Shown in pieces: positions 58,862 through 64,000 of a stretch of DNA of 64,000 bases. Source of the DNA: Arthrobacter sp. DWC3 (lineage in GTDB: Bacteria; Actinomycetota; Actinomycetes; Actinomycetales; Micrococcaceae); contig NZ_PJIP01000005.1 of NCBI RefSeq assembly GCF_002929375.1, forward strand, positions 1 through 64,000. Reading direction: 5' to 3'. Below the pieces are notes generated by a model. It was not told the DNA's origin and did not search any database. It saw only the letters and a program-made list of their open reading frames with translations. Position 1 is the stretch's first letter; every line of letters starts with the position of its first letter. Made by a program: the position numbers and the translations under genes.

Positions 58862-60537
58862 CTACTTTTGCTGCCCTCGGTGTGCCCAAGGCGCTGGTCG
58901 AGAACCTCGCCGCGCAGGGGATCGCCGAACCGTTCCCCATCCAGGTCAAGTCCCTCCCGGACTCCCTGGCCGGGCGCGACGTCCTCGGCCGCGGCCGCAC
59001 CGGCTCGGGTAAGACCCTCGCCTTCGCGCTGCCCATGGTCGCCCGCCTCGCCGAGCAGGAAGCGGCCTATCGCCGCAAGCCGGGGCGTCCCCTGGCGCTC
59101 GTCCTCGCTCCCACGCGGGAGCTCGCCACCCAGATCAACGCCACGGTGGAGCCCCTCGCCAAGGAGCTGGGGCTGAACACCACGGTGATCTACGGCGGTG
59201 TGTCCCAGCAGCGCCAGGAGAAGGCGCTGCGCGCGGGCGTCGACATCGTCATCGCCTGCCCCGGACGCCTCGAGGACCTGATGCGCCAGAAGCTCATCAC
59301 CCTCGAATCCGTGGAGGTCACCATCCTCGACGAGGCCGACCACATGGCCGACCTCGGCTTCCTGCCTGTCGTGAAGAAGCTCCTCGACACCACGCCGAAG
59401 GACGGCCAGCGCCTGCTCTTCTCGGCCACGCTCGACAACGGCGTGGACAAGGTGGTCAACCGCTACATGACCGACCCCGTCACGCACTCGGTGGACGACC
59501 CGCAGGCCGCTGTCACCACGATGGAGCACCACGTGCTCATGGTCGGCGACCAGACCCAGAAGAAGCAGCTCATCGTGCAGCTCGCCTCGGGCACCGGACG
59601 CCGCCTGCTGTTCATGCGCACCAAGCACCACGCCCGCAAGCTCGCGAAGACCCTGACCGACGCCGGCATCCCCGCCGTCGACCTCCACGGCAACCTCTCC
59701 CAGAACGCCCGGGACAGGAACCTGGCCGAGTTCTCCTCCGGTGACGTCCGCGTCCTCGTCGCCACCGACGTCGCCGCCCGCGGCGTCCACGTGGACGACG
59801 TCGAACTCGTGGTCCACGTGGATCCGCCCACGGAGCACAAGGCGTACCTGCACCGCTCGGGCCGCACGGCCCGCGCAGGCTCCTCGGGAACCGTGGTCAC
59901 CATCACGCTGCCCGAGCAGAAGTCCGAGGTGCAGAAGCTGATGAAGGCCGCAGGGGTCGACGTCGCGTTCGAGACCGTCAAGGCCACCTCCCCGCTCGTG
60001 CTGTCCCTGACCGGCGACCTCGCGGACAAGATCGATCCTCGCACGCGGGCGGCGCTCCTGGCGTCCCGTGAATCGGCACGCGGCGAGGGCACCTCGACCG
60101 GCGCCAACGCCGAGCGCAAGCGCGCGCGACGCGGCACGGCCGCTCCGTCGGCCGGCGGCCGTGGAGGACGGGGCGGACGCGGACGCGTCTCCGCCGATCC
60201 CCAGGCGGCGCAGGGCAACCGCGCCGATCGCCGCAAGGACCAGCCGCAGGCGCCCCGCTTCGGATCGGACACCGGTGCTGCCGCGAAGACCGGTGGCTCG
60301 CGCCGCCGGGCCGACGAGCCCCGCACCGCATCCGAGACGTCGACGCGCAGCCGCCGTCCCGCCTCGGGCCAGCGCGTCGGCGACGCCGTCCGCTGGTCCA
60401 GCAACTCGGCCCCCGCAGCAGGTGGCCAGCAGCGCAGCCACGCGCCGTCGTCCGCTCCCCGGTCCGAGGGCGCACGCCGTGCCCCCGGGTCCCGCAGAGC
60501 CAGCGCCCCGGCGTCGAACGACCGCCGCACCCGCTGA
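58858..60537 (+). CDS. DEAD-box RNA helicase with Arg/Gly-rich tail
   Basis: 559 residues from ATG at 58858. Helicase motifs in order: Q-motif PFPIQ, I GRTGSGKT, Ia APTRELA, Ib TPGR-type CPGRLED, II DEAD in ILDEADHMADLGF, III SAT, V ARGVHVDDVELVVH and VI HRSGRTARAG. From about residue 405 a basic, Gly/Arg/Ser/Ala-rich disordered tail follows. Helicases like this unwind structured RNA, often in cold adaptation or ribosome assembly. The 5' leader (58559-58857) is long, with an ORF and no recognised riboswitch. Confidence 0.95.
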   Translation: MTTFAALGVPKALVENLAAQGIAEPFPIQVKSLPDSLAGRDVLGRGRTGSGKTLAFALPMVARLAEQEAAYRRKPGRPLALVLAPTRELATQINATVEPLAKELGLNTTVIYGGVSQQRQEKALRAGVDIVIACPGRLEDLMRQKLITLESVEVTILDEADHMADLGFLPVVKKLLDTTPKDGQRLLFSATLDNGVDKVVNRYMTDPVTHSVDDPQAAVTTMEHHVLMVGDQTQKKQLIVQLASGTGRRLLFMRTKHHARKLAKTLTDAGIPAVDLHGNLSQNARDRNLAEFSSGDVRVLVATDVAARGVHVDDVELVVHVDPPTEHKAYLHRSGRTARAGSSGTVVTITLPEQKSEVQKLMKAAGVDVAFETVKATSPLVLSLTGDLADKIDPRTRAALLASRESARGEGTSTGANAERKRARRGTAAPSAGGRGGRGGRGRVSADPQAAQGNRADRRKDQPQAPRFGSDTGAAAKTGGSRRRADEPRTASETSTRSRRPASGQRVGDAVRWSSNSAPAAGGQQRSHAPSSAPRSEGARRAPGSRRASAPASNDRRTR

Positions 60538-60555
60538 CCCCCGTCCCCGGACGAA

Positions 60556-60597
60556 CGGAAGGACCCCCACCCGCCCGGGTGGGGGTCCTTCCGTTTC
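60556..60597 (+). terminator. Strong terminator after the DEAD-box helicase
   Basis: CGGAAGGACCCCCACCC (60556-60572) pairs perfectly with GGGTGGGGGTCCTTCCG across GCCC, followed by GTTTCT. A very stable stem with a short T-rich tail. Confidence 0.85.
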
Positions 60598-60641
60598 TAC
60601 GGGGTGGTGCGCCGCCGGGGCGTGTGCGGAACAATGGACGG

Positions 60642-61043
60642 ATGAGCACAATCCTGAACGTCATCTGGCTGCTGTTCGGCGGCATCTGGCTCGCCCTCGG
60701 GTACTTCGCGGCGGGGATCATCTGCTGCCTGCTGATCGTGACCATACCGTTCGGTGTGGCCTCCTTCAGGATCGGCGTCTACGCACTGTGGCCCTTCGGC
60801 CAGACCGTCGTGAACCGCGGCGGGCCGTCCAACGGCTTCACCGCGGTGGGGAACGTCATCTGGCTGCTCGTGGCCGGGATCTGGATCGCCATCGGCCACG
60901 TGCTCACGGCCATCCCGATGTTCGTCAGCATCATCGGCATCCCGCTGGGGATCGCCAACCTCAAGCTCATCCCGGTCTCGCTGGCCCCGCTCGGCAAGGT
61001 GATCGTCCCGTCGTCGGGGACCTACCTGCCCACCTACCGCTGA
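60642..61043 (+). CDS. YccF family inner-membrane protein
   Basis: 133 residues from ATG at 60642. Two copies of the YccF motif each with two transmembrane segments: LNVIWLLFGGIWLALGYF and CLLIVTIPFGVASFRIG in the first half, NVIWLLVAGIWIAIGHV and MFVSIIGIPLGIANLKL in the second. The repeat structure and length match YccF. Its role is unknown. It lies between the helicase terminator and a convergent flotillin gene. Confidence 0.9.
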   Translation: MSTILNVIWLLFGGIWLALGYFAAGIICCLLIVTIPFGVASFRIGVYALWPFGQTVVNRGGPSNGFTAVGNVIWLLVAGIWIAIGHVLTAIPMFVSIIGIPLGIANLKLIPVSLAPLGKVIVPSSGTYLPTYR

Positions 61044-61080
61044 GGACCGACGCCGGGCAGCCCGCGGTCCCGTACGACGG

Positions 61081-61113
61081 AAGGGCCGTCACCGGAGACG
61101 CGGTGACGGCCCT
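61081..61113. terminator. Bidirectional terminator between yccF and flotillin genes
   Basis: AAGGGCCGTCACC and GGTGACGGCCCTT form a perfect 13-bp stem with an 8-nt loop between convergent genes. It lacks a T-run but is well placed. Confidence 0.7.
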
Positions 61114-61127
61114 TCCCGGTGCCGGGG

Positions 61128-62615
61128 CTAGGACCCGTTGACGGCGGGGGACCCGCCGGAGCCGTTCATCCCGGACGTGTCGGCGTTCTTCATCAGGTCG
61201 CCGAGCAGAGCGATGATGTCGAGGCCCGTGGTGTCCTTGACCAGTTGCGTGGTCTGGTGGACGCCGTTCGAGACGTTCCGGCTGAGCTGGCTCGCGCCGT
61301 CGTTCGAGACCACCGTCATGGTGTCGATCGCCGACATCGGGGCGGCGATCTCACGGGCCATCGCGGGGAGCACCTCGAGGACCTTGGACAGGATGGCGGC
61401 CTGGTTGAACTTCTCGTAGGCCTCCGCCTGCGCGGCGATACCTGCCGCCTCGGCCTTGCCGCGTGCCTCCGTGGAGCCGGCCTCCGCGTCGCCGCGGGAC
61501 GCGATGACGGCGGCGTCGGCGCGTCCCCGGGCCTCGTTGATCGACGCCTCGGCGGTACCGCGCGCGGTGTTCGCCGCGGCGTCCGCCTCGGCCGCCACGC
61601 GGTCGCCCTCGGCGACGAGCTTGCGGCGTGCGAGGTCCACGCGGGCCTCGATCTCACTGGCCTCGGAGGCACGACGCCGCTCCTCGAGCTTCGCGTCGGC
61701 CTGCTGGATGAGGCGGTACTTCTCGGCGTCGGCGGGCTTCCGCACCTCCGTGTCGAGCTCACGCTCACGGAGTTCCGCGCGCCGCTGGGCCACCTGCTGC
61801 TCGCGCATGATGACCTGCTCCTGCTGCTCCGCCTGGGCGAGCGGGCCGGCGGCGTCCGCGCGCGCCTGCCGCGCGTCCGCCTCCTCCTTCAGCTCCGCGC
61901 GGCGGATGATCAGCTGCTGCTGAGCGAGGGCCACCTGCTCGTCGGACAGGGCGCGGGCCTGCTCGGACTCCTGCATGGAGCGGGCCTCGGCGATCTTCGC
62001 GTTGCGTTCGGCGAGGGCCGCCTCGGGCCGGCCGAGGTTCTTCAGGTACCCGGAGTCGTCGTCCACGGACTGGATCTGGAACGTGTCGATCTCCAGGCCC
62101 TGGTTGTGCATGGAGTGCTCCGCCTCCTCCTTCACGCTCTTCGCGAAGGTGGCGCGGTCCCGGATGATCGACTCGACCGTCAGGGTGCCCACGATGGAGC
62201 GCAGCGAGCCGGAGAGCGTCTCCTGGGTGTAGTGGTCGATGGCCTCCTGCTGGTTCAGGAAGCGCTGGGCCGCCTTGCGGACGGCATCGGCGTCGCCGCC
62301 CACCTTCACCTGGGCCACGCCGGTGAGGTGCAGCTTGATGCCGTTCTTGGAGATGCCCTCGATGCGCAGGGACACCTGGCGCGAAGCGAGGGACAGCGGG
62401 TAGGCGCGCTGCGAGAACGGGTTGATGAAGATGCGGCCGAAGACGACGCGCTGGCTGTCGGGGTCCGGCTGCCCCTTGCTGTCCTTGGACGAGATGATGA
62501 GTGCCTGGTCCGGGCTGGCGATGTGCAGCGCCATGCGGGCGAGCACGACGGCGACGACGACGAGGACGAGCAACACCACCGCGCCGATGATGAGCGGGAT
62601 GAACGTGAGATCCAC
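61128..62615 (-). CDS. floT: Flotillin-like SPFH protein
   Basis: 495 residues. A single N-terminal hydrophobic helix (about 7-27) is followed by an SPFH domain (IASPDQALIISSKDSKGQPD, QRVVFGRIFINPF, ISKNGIKLHLTGVAQVKVG) and a long Glu/Ala/Arg coiled coil (about 215-420, ARSMQESEQARALSDEQVAL, repeated EARGKAEAAGIAAQAEA). The C-terminus holds LSRNVSNGVHQTTQLVKDTT. This is a flotillin, which organises membrane microdomains. NfeD-type partner genes are not adjacent in this window. Confidence 0.93.
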   Translation of the reverse strand: MDLTFIPLIIGAVVLLVLVVVAVVLARMALHIASPDQALIISSKDSKGQPDPDSQRVVFGRIFINPFSQRAYPLSLASRQVSLRIEGISKNGIKLHLTGVAQVKVGGDADAVRKAAQRFLNQQEAIDHYTQETLSGSLRSIVGTLTVESIIRDRATFAKSVKEEAEHSMHNQGLEIDTFQIQSVDDDSGYLKNLGRPEAALAERNAKIAEARSMQESEQARALSDEQVALAQQQLIIRRAELKEEADARQARADAAGPLAQAEQQEQVIMREQQVAQRRAELRERELDTEVRKPADAEKYRLIQQADAKLEERRRASEASEIEARVDLARRKLVAEGDRVAAEADAAANTARGTAEASINEARGRADAAVIASRGDAEAGSTEARGKAEAAGIAAQAEAYEKFNQAAILSKVLEVLPAMAREIAAPMSAIDTMTVVSNDGASQLSRNVSNGVHQTTQLVKDTTGLDIIALLGDLMKNADTSGMNGSGGSPAVNGS

Positions 62616-62756
62616 TGGTAGACCCTTTCAACGGTCTTCGAATTGCCTCCGGCGCGCCAAGGGCGCCGGAGGATGATCAGGCTCCTGCATGCAGTGCGTC
62701 GAACCGACCCCCATGTCGTCGAAGTGGCCCGCAGCGTGCGCGGCAGGCAGTGGCTG

Positions 62757-64000
62757 TCAGACAGCGGCGCCTTCGAGGAACGCCTTCATGAGGGGTCCGC
62801 CGGAGGTGGACCCGAGCTCGCCCTCCTCGACGAAGACGGCGACGGCGAGGTCGCCCTGCAGGGCGACCACCCAGGCGTGCGTGCGCGGCGGGGTCTCGCC
62901 GCCGAACTCGGCCGTGCCGGTCTTGGCGAGGACGGGCTCGCCGGGGACGTCCTTGAGCAACTGGACCCCGCCCTGGGCGACGACGGCGGCCATGAGCGTC
63001 TTCAGCGTGGTGGATTCGCCGGCCGTGAAGGCGCTCGGTGCCGCCTCCCCGGAGGGTTCGGCGGTGGCCGACGGCGTGGCGTCGCCCGTGGGCGCCGCCG
63101 TCGCCGCTGCGCTCTCGGACCCGGGATCCAGGTCCGTGGACTCGCCGGGTGCCAGGAGCGTGGGCGTGACGCGCGAGCCCGCGCCGACGGACGCCGCCAT
63201 GGTCGCGAGCGAGAGGGGCGAGACGAGGACCTCGCCCTGCCCGATCATCGCGGCGGCGTGGGCCGTGCCCTCCGCCTCGGTGGGCACCGAGCCGAAGAAC
63301 GCCGGCGTGCCGATGCTCGCCTCGACGCCGATGCCGAGGTCCATGGCGGCGCCTGCGAGCTCGGCCTGCGTGATCCTGTCCCGTGCGGAGGTGAACCCGG
63401 TGTTGCAGGACTGGGCGAAGGTCTCCAGCAGCGGGATGGTGCCGACGAACTGCGCCGGGTACGTGCCCGCGTTCTTGAACGTCCGGCCGTCCACCGACAC
63501 CTCCTCCACGCACTCGGTGGGCGTCTGAGGGGTGAACCCCTTCCGCAGCAGTGCGAGGCTCGTGGCCACCTTGAACGTGGAGCCCGGCGGGTACTGCCCG
63601 AGCAGCGCCGTCTGCAGCCCGTCGCTGCCGGGTCCGTTGGCGGCGGCGAGGATCTCGCCCGTGCTGGGGCGGATGGCCACGATCGACGACGCCGAGGGCT
63701 CGTCCGCGAGCACCTGCTCGCCGAGGCCCTGCAGGCGGGGGTCCAGCGTGGTGGCGAGGTCGGCGCCGTCGACGGCCGGCTTGGCGAACAGCCGCTGCGA
63801 AGGGCTGGCCGGGGCGTCGACCGGGGCGGCGTTGACCTCGAGGCCGGGTGTCCCGGCGAGCTGGGCGTTGTGCTGCAGCTGGAGGCCGCCGAGGCCGGTG
63901 ACGTCGCCGGCCGTGACGGTGCCCTCGGACCGGTCCACGAGTTCCTCCGTCGCCTCGCCCACGCTGCCGAGCAGTTCGCGGGCGAAGGTGCGGGTCGGTG
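62757..64000 (-). CDS. Penicillin-binding protein transpeptidase (5' end cut by window edge)
   Basis: The minus-strand frame is open to the window edge; the visible part has 414 residues ending at TGA 62757-62759. Before the GTG at 63962 the frame reads on in-frame (TRTFARELLGSV), so that GTG is not a start. Transpeptidase motifs: catalytic STFK in PPGSTFKVATSL, SCN in AQSCNTGFTSA and KTG in LAKTGTAEFGG. An Ala/Pro/Thr-rich insert (about 280-310 of the visible part) lies between SxN and KTG. It is a class B-type PBP with a MecA-like N-terminal part outside the window. Confidence 0.88.
   Translation of the reverse strand, partial: PTRTFARELLGSVGEATEELVDRSEGTVTAGDVTGLGGLQLQHNAQLAGTPGLEVNAAPVDAPASPSQRLFAKPAVDGADLATTLDPRLQGLGEQVLADEPSASSIVAIRPSTGEILAAANGPGSDGLQTALLGQYPPGSTFKVATSLALLRKGFTPQTPTECVEEVSVDGRTFKNAGTYPAQFVGTIPLLETFAQSCNTGFTSARDRITQAELAGAAMDLGIGVEASIGTPAFFGSVPTEAEGTAHAAAMIGQGEVLVSPLSLATMAASVGAGSRVTPTLLAPGESTDLDPGSESAAATAAPTGDATPSATAEPSGEAAPSAFTAGESTTLKTLMAAVVAQGGVQLLKDVPGEPVLAKTGTAEFGGETPPRTHAWVVALQGDLAVAVFVEEGELGSTSGGPLMKAFLEGAAV

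Noticed and set aside
61119-62621. A 500-codon plus-strand frame over the flotillin gene
   Set aside because: Leu/Gly/Arg-rich antisense shadow of the coiled-coil region; the minus-strand SPFH protein is clear.

Overview
The window is GC-rich chromosomal DNA with short intergenic gaps, many 1-4 nt stop/start overlaps and frequent GTG starts. The gene content (GAF-ANTAR regulators, HspR/HAIR control of dnaK, DUF4235, DUF6221, a 41-aa MT0933-antitoxin-like protein, SAM-IV-like leader) points to an actinobacterium, most likely a Micrococcaceae member close to Arthrobacter. I see no tRNA, rRNA, CRISPR array, insertion sequence or prophage. It reads as ordinary chromosome with accessory operons and a few decayed genes.

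Layout. 1-4.1 kb: truncated SulP transporter, CycA-type amino-acid permease, FUSC-like membrane protein and two small membrane proteins. 4.2-7.3 kb: TPP riboswitch and the ykoEDC ECF-type thiamine/HMP importer. 7.4-10.1 kb: amino-acid ABC importer behind a SAM-I/SAM-IV-clan riboswitch, so probably a cystine or methionine-type transporter. 10.2-15.9 kb: class IV aminotransferase (PabC-like) and a ytfQ-ytfR-ytfT-yjfF-type sugar ABC importer. 16-19 kb: small antitoxin-like gene, acetyltransferase, GAF-ANTAR and GAF regulators, and a metI-like remnant. 19-26 kb: luciferase-like oxidoreductase and a minus-strand run of solA-like oxidase, P-loop/PabB fusion, LysE exporter, LMW phosphatase and a membrane protein. 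26-31.7 kb: MarR/MMPL pair and an OmpR-type two-component system.

31.7-39.1 kb is the most unusual region. A minus-strand orphan response regulator sits behind a sequence that matches a class I cyclic-di-GMP (GEMM-I) riboswitch closely. Next to it is an Hpt-like protein lacking the phosphoryl-accepting histidine. Diverging from the riboswitch is a five-gene set for an apparent surface or exopolymer system: NAGPA phosphodiester glycosidase, GT2-GtrA glycosyltransferase, DUF4956 membrane protein, VTC-type polyphosphate polymerase domain protein and a Cthe_2159-type beta-helix lipoprotein. A c-di-GMP-tuned regulator beside an uncharacterised polymer module is the best candidate for an undescribed system here.

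39.1-47 kb: small proteins, a PadR regulator with a leaderless-looking promoter and operator, a DUF2252 protein, and the dnaK-grpE-dnaJ-hspR heat-shock operon with two HAIR operators and a 97-nt palindrome between grpE and dnaJ. 47-54 kb: coiled-coil envelope proteins, a YcaO/NodB-like pair and a decayed DUF1254/DUF1214 gene. 54-64 kb: trmB, a second GAF-ANTAR protein, M20 amidohydrolase, RidA and MarR with twin operators, a DEAD-box helicase with a coupled 9-codon leader ORF, YccF, flotillin and a truncated penicillin-binding protein.

All calls come from reading sequence and translations by eye. No database search, folding program or alignment was run.
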